Assembly: GCF_013280595.1 (NCBI RefSeq)
Contig: NZ_JAAATY010000012.1
Span: forward strand, 186,001 to 250,000
Origin: Kibdelosporangium persicum
GTDB lineage: Bacteria; Actinomycetota; Actinomycetes; Mycobacteriales; Pseudonocardiaceae
DNA length: 64,000 nt
Direction: 5' to 3'
Positions 18,726 through 28,704 of the stretch are shown here, piece after piece. The notes under the pieces were generated by a model. That model saw only the letters and a list, made by a program, of their open reading frames with translations, searched no databases and was not told the DNA's origin. Both the position numbers and the translations under genes were made by a program. Each line of letters starts with the position of its first letter. The first letter of the stretch is position 1.

Positions 18726-21593
18726 ATGTCCGGAAACACCCAACCGAAAGCGGTCATCGTCGGTGCGGGTCCAGTCGCGTGCTTGGTCGCGATCGAACTG
18801 CGCAGGCGCGCTTTCCAGGTCGAGCTCTACGAGCGGGGAACCGATTTCCGCCGTCTGCGCGGTGGCAAGGGCCACTCCTTCAACCTCACGCTGACCCGGC
18901 GCGGTTTGAAGTCGCTGCAGCCGCACCTCATCGATGTCCTGCACCAGAACGGTGTTCCGCTGCCGCAACGGGTCATCCACCACGCCGACGGTTCGTTGTC
19001 CTACCAGCGCTACGGCACCGAAGAAGACCACTACCTGTTGTCCATCCCGCGTGGACTGTTGCACCACACGCTGATGGACGAGGCCGAGAAGGCGGGCGCG
19101 GAGATCTTCTTCGAGCACGAGTGCATCCGCGCCGATCCCGCCGCGGCCACGGCCACGTTCGCCACCAGTTCCTACGGTATCCGGGAGGCCACGGGCGACA
19201 TCCTGATCGGCTGCGACGGCGCGAACAGCATCGTGCGGCAGGAGATGTCCCGCCGGGGCGCCCGGATGAGCATCTCCCAGGAGTACATCACCGACGGGTT
19301 CGCCGAGCTGAAGATGCCGCCGTCGGCGGGCGGCGGCTTCGCGCTGCTGGAGGCGCTGAGCGACCCGCACCGTCCGGACAGCGAGAACCACGGCCTGCAC
19401 GTCTGGCCGCGCGGCGACTTCGTCCTGCTGTCCCAGCCCAATGTGGACCGAAGCTACACCACCGGGCTGTTCATGCCGCTCACCTCCGCCGACCCCGAGC
19501 AGCCGACCTGGGACAAGCTGAAGACCGAACAGGACGTGGAAGCCCTGTTCTCCCGGTACTTCCCGGACATCGTGCCGTTCCTGCCGCAGCTGACCAAGGA
19601 CATCCTGGCGGCGCCGCCGTCCTGGCTCAAGACCATCAAGTGCTTCCCGTACCACCACGAGCGCACGGTGCTCATCGGCGACTCGGCGCACACCATGGTC
19701 CCGTTCTACGGCCAGGGCATCAACTGCAGCTTCGAGGATGTCCGGACGTTCTTCGAGATCCTGGACCGGCGCCTGGCCACCGAGGAGCTGCGGGCGGGCA
19801 TCCGCGCGGCGCTGGCCGACTTCACCGAGGCCCGCAAGGCCCCGGGGGACGCCATCGCCGACCTGTCGCTGGCGATGCGGGCCGAGCTGAAGTCGCACAC
19901 CGACGACACCAAGTTCCACGCCCGCAACAAGCTGGAGAAGCAGCTGCACCTGCGCCACCCCGGGGACTTCGTCCCGCTCTACCACATGGTCGCGTTCACC
20001 AACATCCCGTACAACGAGGTGATCAAGCGGCACCACGAGCAGAAGGCCATTCTGGACGAGCTGTGCGACCGGTTCGACATCCACACCGAGGCGCCCAAGA
20101 TCCTCGACTCGTTCCCGGCGAGCCGCGACGGCGTCCGGACCGGTCAGTCGCTGAGCTTCGACCTGGCTCCGGAGCAGCAGCGCTACCTGCTCGACACGGT
20201 TGTCAACCGGTTGCTGCGGTACCAGGAGGACCTGGCCAACGGCAAGTATCCGGCGTCGTACCTGCACCACCCGGACGGCGCGCACGACCCGGACGGCGCC
20301 CTGATCGGCGCGGAACTGCGCGAGGACGACGTCCCGCAGCACGGCACCAATCTCGAGGTGCTGCTGACCGAGATCTTCGACAAGGCCGTGCCCAACGGGA
20401 TGATCCACCCACACCCCGGGTTCATGGCCCACGTCCCGTCGGGCGGGCTGTTCCAGGCCGCGGTCGGTGAGTTCATCTCGCGCACGCTCAACCGGTTCCC
20501 GGGCGCGTGGGCGGCCTCCCCCGGGTTCACGCAGATCGAGTCGAACGTGATCCGGTGGTTCTGCGCCATGCTCGGCTACGGCACGGGATCCTTCGGATAC
20601 CTCACCACGGGCGGGTCGATCGCCAACTTCATGGCATTGCGGTGCGCGCTGGCCCGGGCCGGTGATGTCGCACAGCAGCGCGGCACGGTCTACGTGTCCT
20701 CCCAAGGACATTTCTCCGTGGCCAAGGCCGCACGGATGGCCGGCATCCCCGGTGACCGCGTCCGGAGCATCGGCGTGAACCGCGACTACACAATGGACCT
20801 GGACGAGCTGCGGCGGGCCGTGAACCGCGACCTCGACCGCGGTTACATCCCGACCTGTGTGGTCGGCACCGCGGGCACGACGAGCACCGGCGCGGTCGAC
20901 GATCTGGCCCAGCTGGCCGACTTCTGCGCGTACTACGGCATCTGGCTGCACGCCGACGCCTGCTTCGGCGGGTTCTTCCGGCTCACCGCCAGGGGCAAGG
21001 TCCTGCTGGCCGGCAGTGAGCTGGCCGACTCGATCGCGGTCGACGCGCACAAGTCGCTGTTCCTGCCGCACGGCATCTCCGGGCTGCTGGTCAAGGACCA
21101 GTCGCAGCTGAAGGTGGCGTTCGAGATCGGTGGCGCGGCCTACGTGCCGGAACTGTCCACTGACGACGCGTACGTCGACTTCTGCAACTACGGCCCGGAA
21201 CTCACCCGGGAGGCCCGTGGGCTGACCGCGTGGCTGCCGATCAAGCTGCACGGCATCAAGGCGTTCGAACGGTGCCTGGACGAGAAGCTCGACCTGGCCG
21301 ACGACCTGGCCGACCGGCTCAGGCACTTCAACGACATCACGCTCGTCGAGCGCGGCAAGCCGCACCTGCCGACGGTCGGGTTCGGTGTCCGGTCGGACAA
21401 CCTGGCCGACCAGGCACGCCGCAACGAGCGGCTGGCCGAGCTGATCAACTCGCGCGGCAACGTCTACCTGTCCACCACCACTCTGCCTGAGGAGGGCGTC
21501 GTCGTCCGGTCGTGCATCCTGCACCACCAGACCGACAAGATCGTCATCGACCAGCTCCTGGAAGACGTCCAGTGGTCCCTCGACAAGCTCTGA
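18726..21593 (+). CDS. KMO-like FAD monooxygenase fused to an aromatic-L-amino-acid decarboxylase
   Basis: A 955-residue two-enzyme fusion. Residues about 5-455 are a class A flavin monooxygenase most like kynurenine 3-monooxygenase, with FAD loop VIVGAGPVACLVAIEL and the KMO-style block LIGDSAHTMVPFYGQG (Asp319). Residues about 470-955 are a group II PLP decarboxylase: the substrate loop HPGFMAHVPSGG, the ring-stacking His in QGHFSVAKAARMAGI, Asp in HADACFGG and the PLP Lys776 in DAHKSLFLP. Both halves look complete and full length. A hydroxylated aromatic amino acid made by the first half could pass directly to the second, giving for example a hydroxytryptamine or 3-hydroxykynuramine type amine. 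Which substrate is used is unknown. The ATG at 18726 has GGGAGGAGG upstream; a 166-base gap separates it from the transglutaminase-like gene, so it may have its own promoter. Confidence 0.92.
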   Translation: MSGNTQPKAVIVGAGPVACLVAIELRRRAFQVELYERGTDFRRLRGGKGHSFNLTLTRRGLKSLQPHLIDVLHQNGVPLPQRVIHHADGSLSYQRYGTEEDHYLLSIPRGLLHHTLMDEAEKAGAEIFFEHECIRADPAAATATFATSSYGIREATGDILIGCDGANSIVRQEMSRRGARMSISQEYITDGFAELKMPPSAGGGFALLEALSDPHRPDSENHGLHVWPRGDFVLLSQPNVDRSYTTGLFMPLTSADPEQPTWDKLKTEQDVEALFSRYFPDIVPFLPQLTKDILAAPPSWLKTIKCFPYHHERTVLIGDSAHTMVPFYGQGINCSFEDVRTFFEILDRRLATEELRAGIRAALADFTEARKAPGDAIADLSLAMRAELKSHTDDTKFHARNKLEKQLHLRHPGDFVPLYHMVAFTNIPYNEVIKRHHEQKAILDELCDRFDIHTEAPKILDSFPASRDGVRTGQSLSFDLAPEQQRYLLDTVVNRLLRYQEDLANGKYPASYLHHPDGAHDPDGALIGAELREDDVPQHGTNLEVLLTEIFDKAVPNGMIHPHPGFMAHVPSGGLFQAAVGEFISRTLNRFPGAWAASPGFTQIESNVIRWFCAMLGYGTGSFGYLTTGGSIANFMALRCALARAGDVAQQRGTVYVSSQGHFSVAKAARMAGIPGDRVRSIGVNRDYTMDLDELRRAVNRDLDRGYIPTCVVGTAGTTSTGAVDDLAQLADFCAYYGIWLHADACFGGFFRLTARGKVLLAGSELADSIAVDAHKSLFLPHGISGLLVKDQSQLKVAFEIGGAAYVPELSTDDAYVDFCNYGPELTREARGLTAWLPIKLHGIKAFERCLDEKLDLADDLADRLRHFNDITLVERGKPHLPTVGFGVRSDNLADQARRNERLAELINSRGNVYLSTTTLPEEGVVVRSCILHHQTDKIVIDQLLEDVQWSLDKL

Positions 21594-21607
21594 CAAGGAA
21601 GCCCGAC

Positions 21608-22936
21608 ATGTCTCCCGTGACACCAACGACATCGGACCGGCTGCCGCCGATCTCCGCCGCGGCACCGGAACAACAACAGGCCGCCTTCCACGCCGACCCG
21701 TTCGGCTACGTCGAGAAGCAGGCCGCCGAACACGGCACGATCTTCGCCATCGAGCTCGGCTCGCTGGGCAACGAGGACGTCGTCGACGTCGAGACCAACG
21801 GCAAGTGGGTGTTCGTGTCCCGGCCGCACCAGATCCGTGCGATGTACAGCGCCGTGCGCTCCACCAGTGGCGCCGAGGCCAACCAGGTGTTCTTCGGCAC
21901 CATGGAGGAATCGGTCGGCTACATCGACGGCAAGGCCCACCGCAGGCGCCGCGCGCAGCTGCACCCGGCGTTCAGCGGCGGCAAGGACTACATCGCGATC
22001 ATCCAGCAGGCGGTGGACCGGCACTTCGCGCTCTGGCCGCGTGACACGCCGTTCCCGGTCTTCGAGGAGCTGCAGAAGCTCACGGCCGAGGTGATCGTCG
22101 AGGTGGTGTGCGGCAACTTCTCCGAGGCCGACAAGGCCGAGCTGTGCGAGTTGTTGCCGCGCACCGAGAACGCCAAGTACACGGTGGACGAGGTGATCGC
22201 GGCCGACAAGATCATCCGCGGCTTCGTGGCGGACCGGATTCCCGGTCATCTGGCCAAGTCCGACGAGCTGGGTGTGGACGACGTCTTCGCCTCCCTGCTG
22301 CGGCACGCGGCCGAGGGCGACGAGTCGCTCACCGACGAGGTCGTCCGCGACGAGGTGTTCAGCCTGCTGTACACCGGGTTCTCCACGACCGCCAACACCT
22401 TGTCGTGGGTGTTCGCCGAGATCACCCGCCGGCCCGAGGTGCTCGCCCGGCTCCGGGCCGAGGTGGGCGACCGGTTCAGGAACAGGCCGTTGTCACGTGA
22501 CGAGTTCGGCGACCTGGACTACCTGGACGCGACGATCTCCGAAACCCTGCGGCTGCACCCGGTTTCCGCGCTCAACGGCGTCCGGCTGCTCAAGGAACCG
22601 TTGCGGATCGACGACTACCTCATCCCGGCCGGGTCGATTCTCGTGCACTGCGCGTACCTTTCCCAGCGCAGTCCCGAGGTGTACGACAACCCCGAGGAGT
22701 TCCTGCCCGAGCGGTTCGTCGGCGCTCCGGTCGACCCCTACGTGTTCGGCGCTTTCGGTGGCGGGCAACGCACCTGCGTCGGCCGCGGCTACGCCCGGGC
22801 TGAGATGAAGATGATACTGGCCATGGCCGTCGCGGGCCTAGACTTGGGGCAGAACGAAACACCCGTTCCGCCCGCGAGGCAACAGGGCATCTTCATGGGT
22901 CCCGAAGACCACGCGGTCATCACGATTTCCCGGTAA
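21608..22936 (+). CDS. Cytochrome P450
   Basis: A 442-residue soluble bacterial P450. The K-helix ExxR is in ISETLRLHP, the PERF region is EEFLPERF, and the heme loop is FGGGQRTCVGRGYA with the Cys ligand. The I-helix oxygen-activation motif reads LLYTGFSTTANT, with Ser where most P450s have Asp or Glu before the Thr pair. The ATG at 21608 follows AAGGAAG and is 14 bases after the fusion gene, so it is co-transcribed. It probably oxidises the tryptophan-derived intermediate; no ferredoxin gene is in the window, so redox partners must come from elsewhere. The altered I-helix could signal an atypical reaction. Confidence 0.92.
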   Translation: MSPVTPTTSDRLPPISAAAPEQQQAAFHADPFGYVEKQAAEHGTIFAIELGSLGNEDVVDVETNGKWVFVSRPHQIRAMYSAVRSTSGAEANQVFFGTMEESVGYIDGKAHRRRRAQLHPAFSGGKDYIAIIQQAVDRHFALWPRDTPFPVFEELQKLTAEVIVEVVCGNFSEADKAELCELLPRTENAKYTVDEVIAADKIIRGFVADRIPGHLAKSDELGVDDVFASLLRHAAEGDESLTDEVVRDEVFSLLYTGFSTTANTLSWVFAEITRRPEVLARLRAEVGDRFRNRPLSRDEFGDLDYLDATISETLRLHPVSALNGVRLLKEPLRIDDYLIPAGSILVHCAYLSQRSPEVYDNPEEFLPERFVGAPVDPYVFGAFGGGQRTCVGRGYARAEMKMILAMAVAGLDLGQNETPVPPARQQGIFMGPEDHAVITISR

Positions 22937-22968
22937 TCTCATCATCACGATCCGAGGATCGGTCCATC

Positions 22969-24362
22969 ATGCGCGAATGTCCCGAGTACCCACTCGTGCC
23001 CGTTTACGAGGAATTCCTTGCCGACACGATGACGCCGGTGACGGTGTTCGAGCGGCTCTGCGGACCCGACGAGCCCGGCTTCCTGCTGGAAAGCGTGCCG
23101 GTGACCGGGGACGTCGGGCGGTACTCGTACATCGGGCATCGTCCGGTCCCGCTGACCCTGCCGGCCGGCGACCCGCTCACCACGCTGCGATCGCTCGCGG
23201 CGCAGCGGATCGCCCCGGTCCCGGGACTGCCGCCGTTCCTCGGTGGCGCGGTCGGGTACCTCGGCTGGGAGACCGCTCGGCACTTCGAGCGGCTGCCCGA
23301 GGCCGAGGGCCCGGCGCCCGGCCTGCCGGAGGCGGCGTTCCTCAGCGTCGAGGACCTCGCCGTCTTCGACCACGCCACCCGCAGGCTGATCCTGCTGACC
23401 GTGCACCGGCCGGCCCAGGAGTCCTATCAGGACGCCCTGGACCGGGTGGCGCGGATGCGGGAGCGGCTGGCGAATCCGGTGCCGCAGCGTCCGGTCGTGT
23501 CACTCTGCCCCGCGCAGGGCGACCTGCTGGACGGCTGGCGGTCGAACGTCACGCAGGAGGAGTTCGAAGCACGGGTCGAGCGGGCCCGTGAGTACATCGC
23601 CGCGGGCGACGCTTTCCAAATCGTGTTGTCGCAACGGTTCACCAAGCAGCTGACCGCGGATCCGCTGGACCTGTACCGGCACCTGCGGGCGGTCAACCCG
23701 TCGCCGTACATGTACCACCTGAGCCTCGGCGGCGGGCGGCACATCGTCGGCTGCTCGCCCGAACTGCTGGTGAAGGCGACCGGCAAGCGCATCGAGACCC
23801 GGCCGTTGGCCGGGACCCGGGCGCGCGGCAAGGACATCGACGCCGACCTGGCGCTGGAGCGCGAGCTGCTGGCCGACGAGAAGGAGTGCGCGGAGCACGT
23901 CATGCTCGTCGACCTGGGCAGGCACGACCTCGGCCGGGTCGCGGCGCCGGGCAGCGTGCGGGTGGAGAAGCTGATGGAGATCGAGCGCTTCTCGCACGTG
24001 ATGCACATTTCGTCCACTGTGGCCGGTGAGCTGGCCGGCAACGCGGACGGGCTGGACGCGTTGCGCTCCACGTTCCCCGCGGGCACGCTCAGCGGCGCAC
24101 CCAAGATCAGGGCGATGGAGATCATCGCCGAACTCGAGCCGGAACGACGGGGCGTGTACGGCGGCGCCCTCGGTTTCGTCGGCTACGACGGCGCGGCCGA
24201 TCTGGCGATCGCGTTGCGCACCATGGTCGTCGCCGACGGCAAGGTGCACGTCCAGTCCGGTGCGGGTGTGGTCGCCGACTCCGACGCGACCGCCGAGTAC
24301 CAGGAGACGCTGCACAAGGCCCGGGCCATGTTCACCGCCGTCCGGCAGGCGGAGGCGGTCCG

Positions 24363-24366
<4 letters not shown>
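22969..24366 (+). CDS. trpE: Anthranilate synthase component I
   Basis: A 465-residue TrpE that turns chorismate into anthranilate with ammonia from TrpG. The N-terminal FLLESVPVTGDVGRYSY holds the LLES element that binds tryptophan in feedback-sensitive enzymes, so allosteric control is probably kept. The C-terminal chorismate-binding domain has GDAFQIVLSQRF, SPELLVK, RPLAGTRARG and FPAGTLSGAPKIRAME. The usual DLGRND reads DLGRHD here. Start ATG at 22969, 32 bases after the P450. A short palindrome (CGATCC-GA-GGATCG) lies in this gap, but there is no leader peptide with Trp codons, so no classical attenuator. First of six trp genes joined by overlaps. Confidence 0.95.
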
Positions 24367-24926
<560 letters not shown>

Positions 24927-24927
24927 G

Positions 24928-25950
24928 ATGATTGACCTGATCAAGCGGGTGTCCCGAGGGGAGACCCTGAGCGAGTCGGACGCCGCGCTGGCGATGCGCA
25001 CGATCATGTGCGGCGCCGCGGGGCCCGCGCGGATCGCCGGGTTCGCGATGGCGCTGACGATGCGCGGTGAGACCGTCGACGAGATCGTGGGCATGGCCAA
25101 GGCGGCCCGCCAGCTGGCCAGGCCGGTGCCGTTCGGCTCCGACGTGCTGGACACCTGCGGGACCGGCGGCGACGGCCTGAACACGTTCAACATCTCCACC
25201 GCGTCCGCCATTGTCGCGGCGGCCTGTGGCGTCAAGGTGGCCAAGCACGGCAACCGCAGCGCCTCGTCCGGCTGCGGCAGCGCCGACGTGCTGGAGGAGC
25301 TCGGCGTGCGGATCGACCTCACGCCTGAGGACGCGGCCCGGTGCCTCGCCGAGACGGGCATCACGTTCCTGTTCGCGCCGGTGTTCCACCCCGCGTTCCG
25401 GCACGCCTCCGGGCCGCGCAAGGAGCTGGGCATCCGCACGGTGTTCAACCTGCTGGGCCCGTTGTGCAACCCCGCTCGTGCCCAGTACCAGGCGCTCGGC
25501 GTGCCCAACGCCGACCTGGTCGCTCCGATGGCCGAGGTGCTCGCCCGGCTGGGCGTCACCCGGGCACTGGTGTTCCACTCCGAGGACGGCCTGGACGAGC
25601 TGAGCATCGGCGCACCGTCCACAGTGGTCGAAGTGATCGACGGCGAGCGCCGGGCGTACCGGTTCGACCCGGCCGGCCTCGGCCTGCCGAAGGCCTCGGT
25701 CGCCGACCTCGCCGGGGGTGACCGTGCGGTGAACGCGGACATCATCCGCCGGATCTTCGCCGGTGAGCCGGGTCCGGGCCGCGACATCGTGCTGCTCAAC
25801 GCCGCGGCGGCGTTGCGGATCACCGGGCACGCCAAGGACTGGCACGACGGTCTCGGGCAGGCCGCCCGTGCGATCGACAGCGGTGCCGTGACGGCGTTGC
25901 TCGACAAGTGGGTCGCGGTGTCGCAGAACCGAGTGGCGGTGCCGTCATGA
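24928..25950 (+). CDS. trpD: Anthranilate phosphoribosyltransferase
   Basis: A 340-residue TrpD that joins anthranilate to PRPP. The PRPP/anthranilate loop is DTCGTGGDGLNTFNIST, followed by VAKHGNRSASSGCGSADVL, the hinge motif FAPVFHPAFRHA and the acidic metal loop HSEDGLDELS. Length and motifs match free-standing TrpD. The ATG at 24928 follows the trpG stop after one base. Its stop overlaps trpC. No phosphoribosylanthranilate isomerase (TrpF) gene is present; actinomycetes use the dual-function PriA of the histidine pathway for that step, so the absence is expected. Confidence 0.95.
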   Translation: MIDLIKRVSRGETLSESDAALAMRTIMCGAAGPARIAGFAMALTMRGETVDEIVGMAKAARQLARPVPFGSDVLDTCGTGGDGLNTFNISTASAIVAAACGVKVAKHGNRSASSGCGSADVLEELGVRIDLTPEDAARCLAETGITFLFAPVFHPAFRHASGPRKELGIRTVFNLLGPLCNPARAQYQALGVPNADLVAPMAEVLARLGVTRALVFHSEDGLDELSIGAPSTVVEVIDGERRAYRFDPAGLGLPKASVADLAGGDRAVNADIIRRIFAGEPGPGRDIVLLNAAAALRITGHAKDWHDGLGQAARAIDSGAVTALLDKWVAVSQNRVAVPS

Positions 25951-26750
25951 CCTTGTCCGACAACGGCCTCCGGCCGACGATGCTGACCAGGCTGATCCAG
26001 ACCGCCAACGAGCAGACCGCACGGCGCAGGAGCGTGCGTCCACTGTCCGAAGTGGCCGAACTGGCCGCGAAGGCGGAGCCGCCACGGGACTTCGTCGCCG
26101 CGCTGAGCGAACCGGGGCTGAGCGTCATCGCCGAGATGAAGCCACGCAGCCCGTCGAAAGGGCCGCTGACCGACGACTACCGTCCGGCTGAGCGGGCCCG
26201 CGCCTACCGCAGGGGCGGTGCGGCCGCGATCTCGGTGCTGACCCACGAGGACGGCTTCGGCGGCAGCCCCGAGCACCTGCCCGTCGCCCGCGCCGAGGGC
26301 GGCATCCCGGTGCTGCGCAAGGACTTCATCGACGACGAATACCAGATCCTCGAAGCCCGGGCGCTGGGCGCGGACGCGCTGCTGCTGATCGTCGCCTCGC
26401 TGACGCCGCACCGGCTGGCCGAACTGCTCGGCTACACCAGAGGCCTCGGCATGGAGGCGCTGGTCGAGGTGCACGACGCCGACGAGGTCGACATCGCGCT
26501 CGACGCGGGCGCGACCGTGATCGGCGTGAACCACCGGGATCTGCGGGACTTCCGGATCGACATGACACTCACCGCGCGGCTGCGCGACCGGGTCGGTTCC
26601 GGGCGCCTGCTCGTCGGTGAGAGCGGGATCAACACCAGACAGGACGCGGCCGCGCTGTACGAGGCGGGCGCCGCGGCGGTACTCGTCGGCGAGGTCCTGA
26701 TGAAGGCCGCCGACCCCGAGGGGAAAGTCAGGGAGCTGAGGCAGGCATGA
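25947..26750 (+). CDS. trpC: Indole-3-glycerol phosphate synthase
   Basis: A 267-residue (beta/alpha)8 enzyme that closes the indole ring. The early [13 protein letters not shown] holds the conserved Glu-Met-Lys and SPSKG signature, with [12 protein letters not shown] (catalytic Lys), [13 protein letters not shown] and [10 protein letters not shown] following. The ATG at 25947 was chosen because it overlaps the trpD stop (ATGA); the frame is open further upstream only inside trpD. The next gene, trpB, again overlaps by 4 bases. The N-terminal ~45 residues are the usual helical extension of the family. Confidence 0.95.
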   Translation: MTLSDNGLRPTMLTRLIQTANEQTARRRSVRPLSEVAELAAKAEPPRDFVAALSEPGLSVIAEMKPRSPSKGPLTDDYRPAERARAYRRGGAAAISVLTHEDGFGGSPEHLPVARAEGGIPVLRKDFIDDEYQILEARALGADALLLIVASLTPHRLAELLGYTRGLGMEALVEVHDADEVDIALDAGATVIGVNHRDLRDFRIDMTLTARLRDRVGSGRLLVGESGINTRQDAAALYEAGAAAVLVGEVLMKAADPEGKVRELRQA

Positions 26751-27949
26751 GCGACCGCACCAGGTTCGGCCGTTTCGGCGGGCGTTACGTCCCGGAGACG
26801 CTGATGGCCGCACTCGACGAACTGCAGACCGTGTGGCTGGATCTGCGCGAGGACGAGGGCTTCCTCGGTGAGCTGCGGGCCCGGCAGGCGACGTTCATCG
26901 GCAGGCCGACGCCGCTGTACCACGCCGAGCGGCTGACCGAGCACTTCGGTGGCGCGACCATCCACTTCAAGCGTGAGGACCTCTGTCACACCGGCGCGCA
27001 CAAGCTGAACAACGCGCTCGGCCAGGCGGTGCTGGCTCGCCGGATGGGCAAGAAGCGGATCATCGCCGAGACCGGCGCCGGTCAGCACGGCGTGGCCACC
27101 GCGACCGTATGTGCCCGGTTCGGGCTGCCGTGCACCGTCTACATGGGCGCGGAGGACATGCGCCGCCAGGAGGTCAACGTCCGGCGGATGCGGATGCTCG
27201 GCGCCGAGGTCCGGCCGGTGACCAGCGGCACGGCCACGCTGAAGGACGCCACGTCCGAGGCGATCCGTGACTGGGTCACCAACGTCCGCGACACGCACTA
27301 CATCATCGGCTCGGTCGTCGGACCGGCTCCGTACCCGGAGATGGTCCGCGAGTTGCAGCGCGTGATCGGTGACGAGGCCCGCGCGCAGTATCTGGCCGCG
27401 GAGAACACGTTGCCGGACACGGTGGTCGCGTGTGTCGGCGGCGGGTCGAACTCGATCGGCATGTTCGCCGGGTTCGTCGACGACCCCGGCGTGGAACTGG
27501 TCGGTGTCGAGGCGGGCGGGCACGGCGTCGCGAGCGGGCAGCACGCCGCGGCGGCGGTCGGCGGCCAGGCCGGCGTCCTGCACGGCAGCTTCAGCTACAT
27601 CCTGCAGGACCGGCACGGCCAGGTGCTGCCGACGCACTCGATCGCCGCGGGTCTGGACTACCCCGGCGTCGGCCCGGAGCACGCGATGCTGGCCGAGCTG
27701 GGCCGGGCGTCCTATGTGGCCGTCAACGACGACGAGGCGGTCGCCGCGTTCAAGCTGTGCACCCGCCTCGAAGGCATCATGCCCGCGCTGGAGACGTCGC
27801 ACGCCCTGCACCACGTCGGCGAGCTCGCCCGTGAGATGGGCCCGGGAGCACGCATCCTGCTGTGCTTCTCCGGCCGCGGCGACAAGGACATGCACACCAT
27901 CGAGTCGGTGTCCCCCACCGACATGCCGGTGATCGGAGACCCGGAATGA
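26747..27949 (+). CDS. trpB: Tryptophan synthase beta chain
   Basis: A 400-residue canonical TrpB1. The substrate/PLP motif is [13 protein letters not shown] with the Schiff-base Lys and preceding His. [14 protein letters not shown], the phosphate loop [10 protein letters not shown] and the C-terminal CFSGRGDKD are present. It condenses indole, channelled from TrpA, with serine. Start and stop overlap trpC and trpA by 4 bases each. This normal copy contrasts with the TrpB2-like enzyme at 12832-14196, which has Phe at the position of that His. Confidence 0.96.
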   Translation: MSDRTRFGRFGGRYVPETLMAALDELQTVWLDLREDEGFLGELRARQATFIGRPTPLYHAERLTEHFGGATIHFKREDLCHTGAHKLNNALGQAVLARRMGKKRIIAETGAGQHGVATATVCARFGLPCTVYMGAEDMRRQEVNVRRMRMLGAEVRPVTSGTATLKDATSEAIRDWVTNVRDTHYIIGSVVGPAPYPEMVRELQRVIGDEARAQYLAAENTLPDTVVACVGGGSNSIGMFAGFVDDPGVELVGVEAGGHGVASGQHAAAAVGGQAGVLHGSFSYILQDRHGQVLPTHSIAAGLDYPGVGPEHAMLAELGRASYVAVNDDEAVAAFKLCTRLEGIMPALETSHALHHVGELAREMGPGARILLCFSGRGDKDMHTIESVSPTDMPVIGDPE

Positions 27950-28704
27950 CTCTGGCTGCAAGGTTGAAGCAAGACGGTCTGTCCCTCATCCCCTACCTGA
28001 TGGCCGGCCACCCGGACCTGGACACCACCCGCGAGGTCGGCCGCAAGCTGGTCAACACCGGGATCGCCGCGATCGAGCTGGGCATCCCGTACAGCGACCC
28101 GCTGGCCGACGGACCGGTGATCCAGCGCGCGGGGCAGCGTGCCCTCGACGCGGGCACCACGACCGAGGGCTGCCTGGAGGTCGCCGCGGACATCGCGGCC
28201 GAGCAGGCGGCACCCGTGATCCTGATGACGTACGTCAACCCGGTCCTGGCCTACGGCCCGGAGCGGTTCGCCCGTGACGCCGCCGAGGCGGGCGTCGCCG
28301 GGGTGATCATCCCGGACGTGCCGGTCGAGGAGTCCGCCGACATCGCGCGGACGATCACGGCCGCCGGCCTGGACACCGTGTTCCTGGTGGCTCCCACGAG
28401 CCCGGACGAGCGGATCGTGGCCGCGGCCACCGCGTCGACCGGTTTTGTGTACTGCGTGACGGTCACCGGGATCACCGGCAGCCGTTCGGCACTGCATCCC
28501 GACGTGCACGGACTGCTCGCCAAGGTCCGGTCGCACACCGACCTTCCCGTCGCAGCGGGCTTCGGCATCTCCAGTGCCGAGCAGGTCTCGCTGCTGCGGG
28601 AGCACGCCGACGCCGCGATCGTCGGCAGCGCGATCGTCAACGAACTGGACGCCGGACGGGATCCCGGCCCGCTTGTGAGGGAGCTGCTGTCAGCATGCAA
28701 ATGA
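27946..28704 (+). CDS. trpA: Tryptophan synthase alpha chain
   Basis: A 252-residue TIM-barrel TrpA that cleaves indole-3-glycerol phosphate. The catalytic Glu is in [16 protein letters not shown], and the catalytic Asp lies in the same block (DPLADGP). [11 protein letters not shown] binds phosphate. The ATG at 27946 overlaps the trpB stop. It ends 10 bases inside the DAHP synthase gene, so the operon continues without a break. Slightly shorter than the common ~265 residues but with all core strands. Confidence 0.95.
   Translation: MTLAARLKQDGLSLIPYLMAGHPDLDTTREVGRKLVNTGIAAIELGIPYSDPLADGPVIQRAGQRALDAGTTTEGCLEVAADIAAEQAAPVILMTYVNPVLAYGPERFARDAAEAGVAGVIIPDVPVEESADIARTITAAGLDTVFLVAPTSPDERIVAAATASTGFVYCVTVTGITGSRSALHPDVHGLLAKVRSHTDLPVAAGFGISSAEQVSLLREHADAAIVGSAIVNELDAGRDPGPLVRELLSACK

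Noticed and set aside
18471-21665. A 1064-codon open frame antisense to the fusion gene
   Set aside because: It mirrors the real gene, has low-complexity Arg/Val/Asp-rich translation and no domain. Long antisense frames are expected at this G+C content.
22937-22968. Tryptophan attenuator before trpE
   Set aside because: The gap is 32 bases, with no leader peptide containing Trp codons and only a 6-bp palindrome.
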